Assembly (NCBI RefSeq): GCF_013168275.1
Contig: NZ_AP019547.1
Location: 1,860,001-1,924,000 of the forward strand
Direction of reading: 5' to 3'
Length of the DNA stretch: 64,000 nt
From: Candidatus Nitrotoga sp. AM1P
GTDB lineage: Bacteria; Pseudomonadota; Gammaproteobacteria; Burkholderiales; Gallionellaceae
Shown piece by piece: positions 1 through 9,031 of the stretch. Numbering within the stretch: the stretch's first letter is position 1; each line of letters begins with the position of its first letter. The translations under genes and the position numbers were made by a program. The notes below the pieces were generated by a model that did not search any database, was not told the DNA's origin, and saw only the letters and a program-made list of their open reading frames with translations.

Positions 1-320
1 TTCGATTTTATGGACCAGGACCAAACTCGCATTTTTATACCGCAGACCCGAAGGAGTGTGGCGGCTTGCGTACCCAGGAATCTGGCTGGAATGCGGAAAG
101 TATAGCGTTCGGTGGCATACTTCCCGAGAATGGACAATGCCCGGACCATAGTGGATTTGTCCCGCCCCTTTACGCGCCCCTTTACCGCTTGTATAACAAC
201 CGCTGGATGTTCAACGATTCTAATCATCGCTACACGATTCGGATTGACATCTACGAACAGATGATCAATAAAGGATGGGTTGGGGAAGGCGTTGCATTGT
301 GCGTTCGCAATGGAAGGTGA
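1..320 (+). CDS. C-terminal part of a DUF5648 repeat protein (cut by window edge)
   Basis: The reading frame is open from base 3 (first full codon) and ends with TGA at 318-320, so the start lies outside the window. The translated part has two half-repeats with the DUF5648 pattern: GPGPNSHFYTADPKEC near the edge, then YRLYNNRWMFNDSNHRYT followed by a GWVGEGVALC end. This family is rich in aromatic and Asn/His residues and usually forms the C-terminal part of large secreted or surface proteins. The catalytic or anchoring part, if any, cannot be seen. A TTG at 66 could be mistaken for a start, but it would cut the first half-repeat in two. Confidence 0.72.
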   Translation, partial: RFYGPGPNSHFYTADPKECGGLRTQESGWNAESIAFGGILPENGQCPDHSGFVPPLYAPLYRLYNNRWMFNDSNHRYTIRIDIYEQMINKGWVGEGVALCVRNGR

Positions 321-392
321 CCCGCAAAAAATGGAATGATGCCTAACGCATAAGGTTAGCTTGGCAGGAGCTTCACCCTATGGCGCAGCGCG

Positions 393-797
393 TCATCTCA
401 GCCTGTAGGCATTCTCTTGCAGGGAAAACGTAAAGAATGGCGGCTCCCCAGGCTCCGGTCGACCGGGATAGTAACGAATGACGACCCACGGACTGGGGTC
501 GTTTTGCGGCATCCACTCAAATTGGGCTTTGGTCTGTCCTGACGGGACTTCAGCAACGAGGACGTGACGCCCTTTGCCACTCAACTCGAAGGTTCCGGCG
601 ACTATCGACAATACTCCATGCACGCCAAGCGAAGCCCGCGTGGGCGTACCTTCATAGATCACTTTGCGATCAAGAAAAACCCGGATGGCTGTATGCTCAT
701 CCGGGTTTAGGATCTGAACGGAAATGTTGGCGCATTGAGTGGGCATCATCACACCTGCCAGCATGAAAAACAGGAAAGCGCGTGCCGCCCGAATCAT
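393..797 (-). CDS. Small secreted protein of unknown function
   Basis: This 134-residue protein has a clear N-terminal signal peptide (about residues 1-23, positive start then a hydrophobic stretch ending PTQCA) and a mature part of about 110 residues rich in beta-forming and proline residues (near the C-terminus PGRPEPGEPPFFTFSL). I do not recognise the family. It starts 11 bases after the stop of the PEP-CTERM metalloprotease on the same strand, so the two are probably cotranscribed, which suggests a shared extracytoplasmic role. No catalytic motif is seen. Confidence 0.6.
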   Translation of the reverse strand: MIRAARAFLFFMLAGVMMPTQCANISVQILNPDEHTAIRVFLDRKVIYEGTPTRASLGVHGVLSIVAGTFELSGKGRHVLVAEVPSGQTKAQFEWMPQNDPSPWVVIRYYPGRPEPGEPPFFTFSLQENAYRLR

Positions 798-808
798 GCC
801 GTGCTTGC

Positions 809-1753
809 TCAGGCGCGCAACTGTCTACGCCTGCGAACCATGCCCATCATGCCCAGTCCGGCGACCGACATCAGCAACAAGGTGTCCGGTTCTGGAACGG
901 CTGAGGGGCTCGTGTTCACCGGTTGCAAAACGGCTGAGGGATTCGTGTTCACCTGACTGGCGTCACAGCCTTCGATAGTGCAGATCGCGAGAATATCAAC
1001 GCCGGAAAGCAAGGCGCGCTCGCCAGAGTTAAAACCAGGAAGAGCAAGGGACGTGTTGTTGAAAATTTTGAAATTGGTATCGCCATCGATATGCGTCCCG
1101 GTGACAGGAATATCAAAGGGGTCCAACCCACTAACCAACGTCGGCACGGTAAGAATCTTTCTGGTTGTGTTGATCACGGAAGTATAGCGAGTATTACCAG
1201 CATTACTGGCATCAAATCCCAGTGCGTGTTCCATCTCGTGGAGGATCAAAGAAAGCAGGTCGTATCTCCCACTGGCTGACGTATCCACAGCAGCGCCAAA
1301 CCGGCCCGAATTGACTGTATCCGTACCCGCCAGGATCGAAAAATCAACGAGTTTGAATTCACTATTGTCAGCAGGCGTCGGATCGATGTAGAAGGGAGTC
1401 GCACTATTACCCACACTGATGGTAGTCATGAGGGGGCGGGTGTTACTGTCAAACGAGTCGATATGCGAAATGCCGGCGATAGAAGTAGACAAAGTATCGA
1501 GCTTGAAGTTAATGGTCATATTCCAGGTATTAAGCAAAATGGCGTTTTGCCAATAGTTGATAGAGGTCTGCACGTTGGACTTGAAAATGTCGGTCACGTC
1601 GGTGCCGTTCGTATTGGACAGTACGCCGCGTTCATTTTGGTAGACGGTTCCAAGCAATGAATAATCGGCGGTGATTGTCATTGCGAAAGCCGGCGCTGCG
1701 CTGAAAAATACTGCGGTGGCCAATATAGATCTGATTCGATTTATTTTTTTCAC
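809..1753 (-). CDS. Secreted zinc metalloprotease-like protein with PEP-CTERM sorting signal
   Basis: Translation from GTG at 1753 gives about 314 residues: a signal peptide (KKINRIRSILATAVFF...PAFA), a central domain, the zincin motif HEMEHALGFD at about 172-181 (HExxHxxGxD, with the two His as zinc ligands and Glu as catalytic base), and a C-terminal PEPDTLLLMSVAGLGM hydrophobic segment followed by RRRR, the classic PEP-CTERM signal. In this family exosortase recognises that tail and the protein is delivered to the outer surface or exopolysaccharide. GTG is preferred over an upstream ATG at 1792 because an AGAAAGGG ribosome-binding site lies 7 bases before it and the signal peptide then starts naturally. 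No exosortase gene is in the window. Confidence 0.82.
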   Translation of the reverse strand: MKKINRIRSILATAVFFSAAPAFAMTITADYSLLGTVYQNERGVLSNTNGTDVTDIFKSNVQTSINYWQNAILLNTWNMTINFKLDTLSTSIAGISHIDSFDSNTRPLMTTISVGNSATPFYIDPTPADNSEFKLVDFSILAGTDTVNSGRFGAAVDTSASGRYDLLSLILHEMEHALGFDASNAGNTRYTSVINTTRKILTVPTLVSGLDPFDIPVTGTHIDGDTNFKIFNNTSLALPGFNSGERALLSGVDILAICTIEGCDASQVNTNPSAVLQPVNTSPSAVPEPDTLLLMSVAGLGMMGMVRRRRQLRA

Positions 1754-2415
1754 GTGTGCACCCTTTCTTATTATTGACTGTGCCAAAAACATTCGGCACT
1801 GCTGGTTGTATGACTAGCCTTCTCCCCTTATCAGACCCCACAGGCGCCCGCATATTGCTATGAAAGCACGAGCGTATTGTCTAATGAAGCAAGATACGTG
1901 CTAGACGTTACATTTCCAGTCGGCATACATATAATTATTATAAACAAATCAATTATTTATAATATAAAAATATACCTTCATACCATTTAGATGGCTCATG
2001 GTCTACACAGAGCAGAAGCCGCACGACGACCAAATGTAAAAATTTCCGACAAGAATGTATTCAACTCTCCAACTCACTGGTTTCAATATTTAACATAAAT
2101 ATTCTAGAATTTTGCCGAATATCCCAGCAGCAGATGTCAGTCTAAAAATTGCAAATTACTCATTTGAGATAAATCCAGCCTCAAAGTCAGATAGCAAGGG
2201 TAATAAAAATAACCCCAGAATTACCACAAAAAATATAGAGGATCAGCCACAGATTTACCAAGCAATTAAAGCTCGACGTGAAATGACCGATAGAAGTAAA
2301 CGCAGACAACCTCAATGCGCCGAAGCGGTCATTCACTGATCATTCTGCACCGAACAGCTTTAGATTCCATAACAAATTGCTTAACTTTGTCGCGAATAGT
2401 CATTAAGGAAACCCC
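1754..2415. other. AT-rich intergenic region, no supported gene
   Basis: The 660 bases between the divergent metalloprotease and pilC genes are AT-rich, most strongly at about 1920-1990. A 75-codon plus-strand frame at 2112-2339 shows no signal peptide, motif or ribosome-binding site and I do not call it. Promoters for both flanking genes should lie here, and the AAGGAA site just before 2416 serves pilC. Confidence 0.5.
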
Positions 2416-3633
2416 ATGGCAGCGGAAAAACTGAAAAAAAAAGAATTCCAATTTCGATGGGAGGGTAAAGATAAATTCGGCAAGCCGGTAAAAGGCGAGG
2501 TACGGGCTGTCGGCGATGCCGTTGCTGCCACTCAACTGAGACGTCTAGGCATTAATGTTACCAGTATCAAAAAAACCCACAGTGGCGGAGGAAAAAAGAT
2601 CACCCAGAAAGATCTCACTCTGTTTACACGCCAGCTTGCGGTCATGATGAAATCCGGCGTACCGCTACTACAATCATTCGACATTGTAGGTAAGGGACAC
2701 AACAACCCTTCCGTTTCCCGCCTGCTGAATGACATTAAAACCGATGTAGAAACCGGTAGCAGTTTGGAACAGGCATTCCGGAAATTCCCACTATATTTTG
2801 ACGATCTGTTTTGCAATCTAATCGGCGCGGGCGAGCACGCCGGTATTTTGGACAGCTTGCTGGAACGTTTAGCGACCTACCAGGAAAAAACGCTGGCCAT
2901 CAAGAGCAAAATCAAAGGGGCGTTAATGTATCCCGTTTCAATTATTGCAATCGCCTTTATTATCACCGCAGTGATCATGATTTTTGTGATCCCAGCGTTT
3001 AAGCAATTATTCTCCAGCTTTGGCGCCGATCTGCCCGCACCTACACTCATTATGATGAGCATCTCCGATTTTTTCGTAGCTTATTGGTGGGCGATCTTCA
3101 GTATTATCGGGGGCGGACTTTACAGTTTCTTCTACTTCTGGAAACGTAACAAAAAAATGCAGGACGTCATAGATAGAATAATGCTCAAGCTACCAATTTT
3201 TGGAAATGTAATCCGTAAAGCCTCCATAGCACGCTGGACACGTACACTGGCAACCATGTTTGCTGCCGGAGTACCACTGGTGGAGGCGCTTAATTCGGTA
3301 GCAGGTGCTGCGGGCAACGTGGTGTATTTTGATGCGACCAAGATAATCCAGCGAGAAGTCAGCCAAGGTGGCACCCTAACGGCAGCCATGCAAAATGTAG
3401 GGGTATTTCCCAGCATGGTGCTGCAAATGGTAGCAATCGGCGAAGAAGCAGGTTCACTGGATGGTATGTTAAACAAAGTCGCAGATTTTTTTGAGGCTGA
3501 GGTAGATGATGCAGTGGCGGCGTTGGCCAGCCTGATGGAACCTATCATCATGGTGGTGCTAGGCACACTAATAGGCGGTATGGTAATAGCAATGTACCTA
3601 CCCATTTTCAAGATGGGACAAGCTGTTGGTTAA
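2416..3633 (+). CDS. pilC: Type IV pilus inner-membrane platform protein PilC
   Basis: The 405-residue protein has the full layout of PilC/GspF: a basic N-terminal cytoplasmic part, then two T2SSF domains (about 65-190 and 270-395), each ending in strongly hydrophobic helices. It sits in the inner membrane and couples the PilB and PilT ATPases to pilin assembly and removal. The start ATG follows an AAGGAA site. pilD lies 340 bases downstream on the same strand, but the usual upstream neighbour pilB is absent here. Length and motifs match the family. Confidence 0.96.
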   Translation: MAAEKLKKKEFQFRWEGKDKFGKPVKGEVRAVGDAVAATQLRRLGINVTSIKKTHSGGGKKITQKDLTLFTRQLAVMMKSGVPLLQSFDIVGKGHNNPSVSRLLNDIKTDVETGSSLEQAFRKFPLYFDDLFCNLIGAGEHAGILDSLLERLATYQEKTLAIKSKIKGALMYPVSIIAIAFIITAVIMIFVIPAFKQLFSSFGADLPAPTLIMMSISDFFVAYWWAIFSIIGGGLYSFFYFWKRNKKMQDVIDRIMLKLPIFGNVIRKASIARWTRTLATMFAAGVPLVEALNSVAGAAGNVVYFDATKIIQREVSQGGTLTAAMQNVGVFPSMVLQMVAIGEEAGSLDGMLNKVADFFEAEVDDAVAALASLMEPIIMVVLGTLIGGMVIAMYLPIFKMGQAVG

Positions 3634-3973
3634 ATCACTTTAGGATATCAATTCTGACTGATCTTCGGCACCACATCCTGAAGCGGAAAATGACAGTGAT
3701 GAACTGACCTAACAAAATTCCAAGCTCAGCCGCATACGGGTAGCCGGACGCCAAAACACTTCTACTATGAGCGTAAAACAACATAAGGGCCAGTAGTAAT
3801 GATGCCCCACTTGGCTTCTGGATATCCTTACAGCAACGCCCAAGGTCTTTGTCTGGTGATAGATAACATTCGATTCCTGACACGTAGCACTGAATGAATA
3901 ATCTACTTCCTGCATCACTCGCCTCAATTCGTGTTACTTTGGTAAAAATTGCGTATTTGTATCTTGGATAACC
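3634..3973. other. Intergenic region between pilC and pilD
   Basis: These 340 bases contain overlapping minus-strand frames at 3635-3883 and 3709-3927 whose translations have a hydrophobic patch but no family resemblance, no good ribosome-binding site and conflicting frames. I see no gene. The length is unusual because pilC and pilD are often nearly adjacent, so the region could hold a decayed gene or a separate pilD promoter. Confidence 0.4.
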
Positions 3974-4846
3974 ATGACAGCACTCGTTGAGTTACTACAA
4001 AGCCTTCCGTTTTTTTTCATTGTTCTGTGTGGCATTACCGGTCTATTAGTGGGCAGTTTTCTAAATGTAGTCATTCACCGCTTACCCAAGATGATGGAGC
4101 ATGAATGGCATGCCCAATGTGCTGAACTCACCGGCAATGAACCAGCAAATCTACCGCCTTACAACTTGATCATGCCGCATTCCGCCTGTCCGCATTGTGG
4201 CCACAAGATAAGCGCGCTGGAAAACATCCCGGTCATCAGCTATCTACTGTTACGCGGCAAATGCAAGGATTGCAACACACCTATCTCAGCACGGTATCCC
4301 ATCGTGGAAATGGTGTCGGGACTTCTGAGCGCCTATGTCGCATGGCATTTCGGCTTCGGTTTAACTGCCGTGGCCGCGTTGTTGTTTATCTGGATGCTGC
4401 TGGCACTAACCTGCATTGACGTTGATACTCAACTGCTACCAGATGACATCACATTGCCCCTTCTGTGGCTCGGCCTACTGTTTAATTTGTCGACCACATT
4501 TACTGACATTAATAGTGCCGTCATCGGCGCAATCACAGGGTATCTAGCGCTATGGAGCATATATTGGCTATTTAAGCTCGCCACCGGCAAGGAAGGCATG
4601 GGTTATGGTGATTTCAAACTGCTGGCAGCAATCGGCGCATGGCTGGGCTGGCAAATGCTACCGCTGGTTATTATGCTCTCTTCAGTAGTAGGCGCGGTGG
4701 TCGGCATTACATTGATTATCGCGGCGCGTCTTGGTCGCAACGTCCCCATTCCATTTGGCCCGTATTTGGCAGGTGGCGGCGTGATTGCGTTATTCTGGGG
4801 GCAACCCCTTACGCAGGGCTACCTGCAACTATTCAGCATTCAATGA
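3974..4846 (+). CDS. pilD: Prepilin peptidase / N-methyltransferase PilD
   Basis: A 290-residue polytopic membrane enzyme that cleaves the leader of type IV prepilins and methylates the new N-terminal residue. Seen in the sequence: the four-cysteine zinc-type cytoplasmic loop (C72, C75, C97, C100), the first catalytic aspartate region CIDVDTQLLPDD (about 147-158) and the second, GYGDFK, with Asp213. Multiple hydrophobic helices follow. Both the peptidase aspartates and the methylase cysteines are intact. The stop overlaps the coaE start (ATGA). Confidence 0.96.
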   Translation: MTALVELLQSLPFFFIVLCGITGLLVGSFLNVVIHRLPKMMEHEWHAQCAELTGNEPANLPPYNLIMPHSACPHCGHKISALENIPVISYLLLRGKCKDCNTPISARYPIVEMVSGLLSAYVAWHFGFGLTAVAALLFIWMLLALTCIDVDTQLLPDDITLPLLWLGLLFNLSTTFTDINSAVIGAITGYLALWSIYWLFKLATGKEGMGYGDFKLLAAIGAWLGWQMLPLVIMLSSVVGAVVGITLIIAARLGRNVPIPFGPYLAGGGVIALFWGQPLTQGYLQLFSIQ

Positions 4847-5469
4847 TATATCGCGTAGGACTAACCGGGGGGATTGGCAGCGGCAAGAGCACTGTCGCTT
4901 CACTATTTGAAGAATGCGGTGTGTTAATCATCGATAGCGATGTCATTTCACACCAGATGACCCAATCCGGTGGCATAGCCATCGCGGCGATCCGCACAGC
5001 ATTCGGAGACAACTATATTGATGCCAACGGCGCATTGAACAGAGTGCTCATGCGTCAATTGATATTTTCTGATCCTGCCGCCAAGCTGAAGCTGGAAGCT
5101 ATTCTGCACCCGCTTATCCGCGCGCAAATTCTGGCGCAGGTCGACGATGCAAATATTAACAGCACCCTTGCATCTCCCTATTTGTTGCTGGTCATTCCAC
5201 TATTATTTGAAACGCTTAACTACCGCGAGTTAGTGCAACGTACATTGGTAGTGGATTGCGCAGAAACCACCCAAATTGCGCGCATCATGCAGCGTAGCGG
5301 GCTGAATGAGAAAACAGTGCTTACCATAATGGCATCTCAAATCACGCGTGCCGAACGACTACGACTGGCTGATGACATCATTCAAAATGATGGCAATCTG
5401 GAAATTTTACGCCAGCAGATAACCAAACTGCATCAACACTATCTAGCGATTTCCTCAGGAATTGGTTGA
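4843..5469 (+). CDS. coaE: Dephospho-CoA kinase
   Basis: A 208-residue P-loop kinase that phosphorylates dephospho-CoA, the last step of coenzyme A synthesis. The Walker A motif GGIGSGKST is at residues 9-17, and the LILxx-type lid and C-terminal R-rich helix follow. The ATG at 4843 overlaps the pilD stop by four bases; longer in-frame starts reach into pilD and would put about 70 unrelated residues before the P-loop. The pilCD-coaE-zapD-yacG order is typical for beta- and gammaproteobacteria. Confidence 0.95.
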   Translation: MIYRVGLTGGIGSGKSTVASLFEECGVLIIDSDVISHQMTQSGGIAIAAIRTAFGDNYIDANGALNRVLMRQLIFSDPAAKLKLEAILHPLIRAQILAQVDDANINSTLASPYLLLVIPLLFETLNYRELVQRTLVVDCAETTQIARIMQRSGLNEKTVLTIMASQITRAERLRLADDIIQNDGNLEILRQQITKLHQHYLAISSGIG

Positions 5470-5535
5470 CGATATATAATGGTCATAATATATTGACCAC
5501 TTTTTAACGAAACTCATCCTCATTCTACTAGCATT

Positions 5536-6291
5536 GTGATTAGCTATGATTTCCCTCTCAATGAACGAATGCGCACACTACTGCGCCTAGAGGATCTTTA
5601 TGCCAAGTTGCTATGTTTTATAGAAAGATCCAGCGCCATTGACCATCACGCTGCTCTAAGCGTACTGTTTGAAGTCCTTGAAGTCGCTAGCCGTTCCGAC
5701 CTGAAATCTGATCTGTTGCAAGAATTAGAACGCCAAAAACGACAACTTTCTGCTTTACACAACAATCCAGAGATTTCAGAACTAGCATTGGATGCGGTAC
5801 TCGATGAAATTGAAATCGCCAGTAGCGGCGTGTTAAACATGAGTGGCAAGGTGGGCCAACACTTGCGCGAAAACGAATGGTTAATGGGTATTAAACAGCG
5901 TGCTGGCATCCCTGGCGGAACCTGCGAATTTGACTTGCCATCCTACCATCACTGGCTCCATCAGGATGCCCTGCTGCGGCGCAATTACCTGAAGACTTGG
6001 CTCACTCCCATGCTGCCCATACGCGATGGCCTTGCGCTCATCCTCAAGTTGTTACGCGAAAGTGGAAAAGCGTACCATTACATTGCTCAACAGGGTAACT
6101 TCCAGCAAATGCAATGTGGCCGCGTGGCACAAATGCTACGTGTCAGTTTGGACAAAACTCTCCCGTGCGTACCTGAAGTCGGCGCCAACAAATACATGCT
6201 TAATATTCGCTTTATCGCTGCCGATTATGTAGCCAAAAGCGCTTTATACGATCAGGATGTGGCATTCAACCTTACTTTCTGCTCTTTGTAA
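5536..6291 (+). CDS. zapD: Cell division protein ZapD
   Basis: The 251-residue protein matches ZapD (DUF1342) in length and in its start MISYDFPLNERMRTLLRLE, which is strongly conserved. ZapD binds the C-terminus of FtsZ and bundles its filaments at the division ring. The start codon is GTG at 5536 with only a weak ribosome-binding site. It lies between coaE and yacG, its standard position in this lineage. Confidence 0.95.
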   Translation: MISYDFPLNERMRTLLRLEDLYAKLLCFIERSSAIDHHAALSVLFEVLEVASRSDLKSDLLQELERQKRQLSALHNNPEISELALDAVLDEIEIASSGVLNMSGKVGQHLRENEWLMGIKQRAGIPGGTCEFDLPSYHHWLHQDALLRRNYLKTWLTPMLPIRDGLALILKLLRESGKAYHYIAQQGNFQQMQCGRVAQMLRVSLDKTLPCVPEVGANKYMLNIRFIAADYVAKSALYDQDVAFNLTFCSL

Positions 6292-6394
6292 TTGCGCTTG
6301 TCGATTTAATGGCTAACGCTCGCCTCTCACAAATAGCAGAAACGCTGGAGATGAAATGATCTTTAGTCCATTTATTTGAAAACAGGAATACGCC

Positions 6395-6586
6395 ATGATG
6401 AAGAAAACAACTATTGTCACTTGTCCACAATGTAAAAAAGAAGTGGCGTGGAGCAATGACAGTCTCTATCGTCCATTTTGTAGCGAGCGCTGCAAATTAA
6501 TTGACTTGGGGCAGTGGGCCACAGAAAGTTATCGCATCCCACAGTCCGAAAGCAGCTCGGAAGAAGAGCCTTCTCACCACGCCTGA
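6395..6586 (+). CDS. yacG: DNA gyrase inhibitor YacG (zinc-binding)
   Basis: A 63-residue protein with four zinc cysteines in the order CPQC (C10, C13) and CSERC (C29, C33), followed by the conserved [15 protein letters not shown] segment. YacG binds GyrB and inhibits gyrase. ATG at 6395 is followed by a second in-frame ATG; an AACAGGAA site precedes them. Its last 13 bases overlap the end of the convergent mutT-thiE fusion. Confidence 0.95.
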   Translation: MMKKTTIVTCPQCKKEVAWSNDSLYRPFCSERCKLIDLGQWATESYRIPQSESSSEEEPSHHA

Positions 6587-7566
6587 CGCAACATCGCAAT
6601 GCCATGCGCACCATGCTGCCACGCCTTTTCCATGTCGTCATAACATAAACCACCCAGCGCATATACCGGAATGACCGAATTTGCTGCTATCGACGCAAAT
6701 GATTGCCAACCTAAATGTGTTGCACCGGGATGACTTCGAGTGGGCAATACAGGACTCAGCACCACAAAATCGAAGCCTAGATTATTGGCTCGTTGTAATT
6801 CCTCGGCGTTGTGACAGGATGCCGCACACCAAGGCAAATTAGGACGTGAAGTACACGCAGCAAGCTGAATACTATTCAAATGCACACCGTCCGCGCCAAT
6901 TTCGTTAGCCAGCCCGACATCACTGTTAATCAGCACTTGTGCGCCAAATGTGTGTGCCAGTTTCACCGCCCGCAAAGACAATTCACGCATCGTTTCGCGC
7001 GATAAAGCAGGTTCGCGCATCTGCACCAACTTCAAGCCGTTTTCTAGCGCAACCTGTAAACGTTCCAGAAATTTTTCACAACCCAACTCGGCAGCATTAC
7101 TGATGGCATACAAAGGCGCCAATTGCAGCGCGCGAAAAACAAATGTATTGGCCGGAAGCACTGGGGATACTGTCAAATTGGAAGGAGTTTGCCAACTCAG
7201 TTGTTGATTTTCTTTGCCATGCAGCTCACCTTGCCATTCGGTAATACGAAAGAAATTGAGTCGAACGGTAGCCTGGGTATAAATGTGCAAGCGTGTCAGC
7301 CAAGGATAAGCCCCCTCAATTTTAATACCTAACTCTTCGTACAATTCTCGTTCCAGCGCATGCAGCAGTGTTTCACCCACTTCAACTTTACCGCCCGGAA
7401 ACTCCCAGTAGCCTGCGTAAGGCTTGCCTTCCGGTCGCTGCGTCAGCAGGAAACTGCTATATGTGTATCGCCCTCGCAAGGTGGACCCCGCAATGGGCGC
7501 ATCTGATTCGCCATTAACCTCGCGCAACAACACACCAACGGCAATTTCAACCACGCAAGAATTCAT
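6574..7566 (-). CDS. mutT: Nudix hydrolase (MutT-type) fused to a ThiE-like domain
   Basis: A 330-residue two-domain protein. The N-terminal part has an intact Nudix box (about residues 59-81, GX5EX7REUXEEXGU), typical of 8-oxo-dGTP hydrolysis. The C-terminal part (about 155-330) is a TIM-barrel thiamine-phosphate-synthase-like domain with LVQMREP, a VLINSD segment, GADGVHL, a [13 protein letters not shown] loop and ALGG. The fusion is common in beta- and gammaproteobacteria; whether the second domain makes thiamine phosphate is uncertain. The start at 7566 gives the usual Nudix N-terminus; an upstream frame to 7626 adds 20 non-conserved residues. A segment at about 17-36 is longer than in short MutT proteins. 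Confidence 0.9.
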   Translation of the reverse strand: MNSCVVEIAVGVLLREVNGESDAPIAGSTLRGRYTYSSFLLTQRPEGKPYAGYWEFPGGKVEVGETLLHALERELYEELGIKIEGAYPWLTRLHIYTQATVRLNFFRITEWQGELHGKENQQLSWQTPSNLTVSPVLPANTFVFRALQLAPLYAISNAAELGCEKFLERLQVALENGLKLVQMREPALSRETMRELSLRAVKLAHTFGAQVLINSDVGLANEIGADGVHLNSIQLAACTSRPNLPWCAASCHNAEELQRANNLGFDFVVLSPVLPTRSHPGATHLGWQSFASIAANSVIPVYALGGLCYDDMEKAWQHGAHGIAMLRQAW

Positions 7567-7658
7567 ATTTTGTAACTCACCGAGATAAACCCAACGGTTT
7601 ATTGACTCCTTAAAGGATTGACCCAATAAAGCCTCCGGCTTTGACGGAGGTCATTAAA

Positions 7659-8357
7659 TTACCAAGGGATTTCTTGACCGTTATAATTAAAGAATTTTCC
7701 TGAGTCGGTCATTGAAAGGCTGCTGATCACTTGTCGCATGCCTGAAACGCTTTGCTCGGTAGAGATCAAAGCGTTCGGCCCGCCCATATCAGTTTTGACC
7801 CAACCTGGATGAATTACTATCGAAGTGATTCCGGCTGACCGCAGATCAATTGCAAGGCTCTTTACGACCATATTTACCGCTGTTTTGCTTGAACGATAAA
7901 GGTAACTCCCACCGCCGCTATTGTCCTCAATGCTACCCATTTTGCTAGTGATGGCCACAAAAGTTTTGTGCTCACTGCGAGCGAGTCGAGTCGCAAATGC
8001 TTCGGCCATTTTGAGTGGTGCCATGGTATTAATGCGAAATAACCGCATCCATTCCTCATAATCGGTATGACCAAAACTATTCACGCCCGATTTCGGATAG
8101 ATACCCGCATTGTTAATGATCAGATCAATAGACTCATCGGACAGTTCCTGGGCCAAGCGCTCAATTTGCCCATGGTCAGAGACATCAAGAGCCAGAACTT
8201 TTATAAGCTCAGGATATTTGGCTGCCAGTTTATTGAGCTCATCTGATTTTCCTGGATTCCGAGTACAAGCCAAAACACTCCAGCCATCCACAGCATATTG
8301 CCTGCAAAACTCCAGTCCGATCCCACGGTTAGCGCCAGTAATCAATGTGGTTTTCAT
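7659..8357 (-). CDS. Short-chain dehydrogenase/reductase
   Basis: A 232-residue classical SDR. Seen: the nucleotide-binding TGANRGIG (7-14), NNAG (82-85), Ser138 in AITSKMGS, and the catalytic Tyr154 and Lys158 in YRSSK. The layout resembles the C-factor/sniffer-like group, often carbonyl reductases with unknown natural substrate. It lies alone between the mutT-thiE fusion and a small membrane protein, so context does not identify its substrate. Confidence 0.88.
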   Translation of the reverse strand: MKTTLITGANRGIGLEFCRQYAVDGWSVLACTRNPGKSDELNKLAAKYPELIKVLALDVSDHGQIERLAQELSDESIDLIINNAGIYPKSGVNSFGHTDYEEWMRLFRINTMAPLKMAEAFATRLARSEHKTFVAITSKMGSIEDNSGGGSYLYRSSKTAVNMVVKSLAIDLRSAGITSIVIHPGWVKTDMGGPNALISTEQSVSGMRQVISSLSMTDSGKFFNYNGQEIPW

Positions 8358-8623
8358 TATTGATTGCCCTCAATATTTATACAACACGCTGTATCTATTT
8401 GATGTTGCCTCTACTTTTATAACAAGGCAATAAACTTACCATAAGATGACACCCTATTTTTCTACATGAATAAACGATAACGAATAACTCATCCGAAACG
8501 CTATTGGTACAAATTCCGAAGTTGCCGTTGTTGGGCGTGCAAGAAATAATTTCGGTAAATTGATTGGTTCGCTTGAAAGGGAGGTGATGAATTTATTGTG
8601 GAATTGCCGGTAGCCTGAATAAA

Positions 8624-8929
8624 CTATTTGATTCCATCGTCTCCAGGTTTCTCAGATATTTTGTTCACCTCGCGCCTAATCACTTCTCCCTCAATCACAT
8701 CACCCTCGACCACAACATCGCTTGGGGAATATTGACGCATTTGTTTTCTCAGGTCACGGGTTCTCCACCACACATAGCCCCATGCCATTGCGCCGACAAC
8801 CAAGATGGCCACAAATAACAGCACAGAAAACATCAAGGCCAAACCAATCAAAACTACAGATACAACAATCTTGGCAACCTTGCTCAACAGGCTGGGGGAC
8901 TTTGTAGTGATATATATTGGATTTTCCAT
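8624..8929 (-). CDS. Small membrane protein of unknown function
   Basis: A 101-residue protein with one or two hydrophobic helices (about residues 18-55), then a WWRTRDLRKQMRQYSPSD basic patch and an acidic, valine-rich tail. The family is not recognised by me. The regular charge pattern and third-position base use look coding. The ribosome-binding site is weak, so expression level is unclear. Confidence 0.55.
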   Translation of the reverse strand: MENPIYITTKSPSLLSKVAKIVVSVVLIGLALMFSVLLFVAILVVGAMAWGYVWWRTRDLRKQMRQYSPSDVVVEGDVIEGEVIRREVNKISEKPGDDGIK

Positions 8930-9031
8930 CTGTTTTTTCGTGAATGTACGTAAGAATTATTTGCTACAGATACATGCCTATCTTTTGCAACATCAATAAT
9001 ACAAGTGTATCTGCCTTATAGAGCACTTCCA

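Noticed and set aside
2112..2339. 75-codon plus-strand frame before pilC
   Set aside because: No ribosome-binding site, no motif, lies in AT-rich DNA.
3635..3927. Overlapping minus frames with a hydrophobic patch between pilC and pilD
   Set aside because: Competing frames, no start site support and no family resemblance; a decayed gene is possible but not shown.
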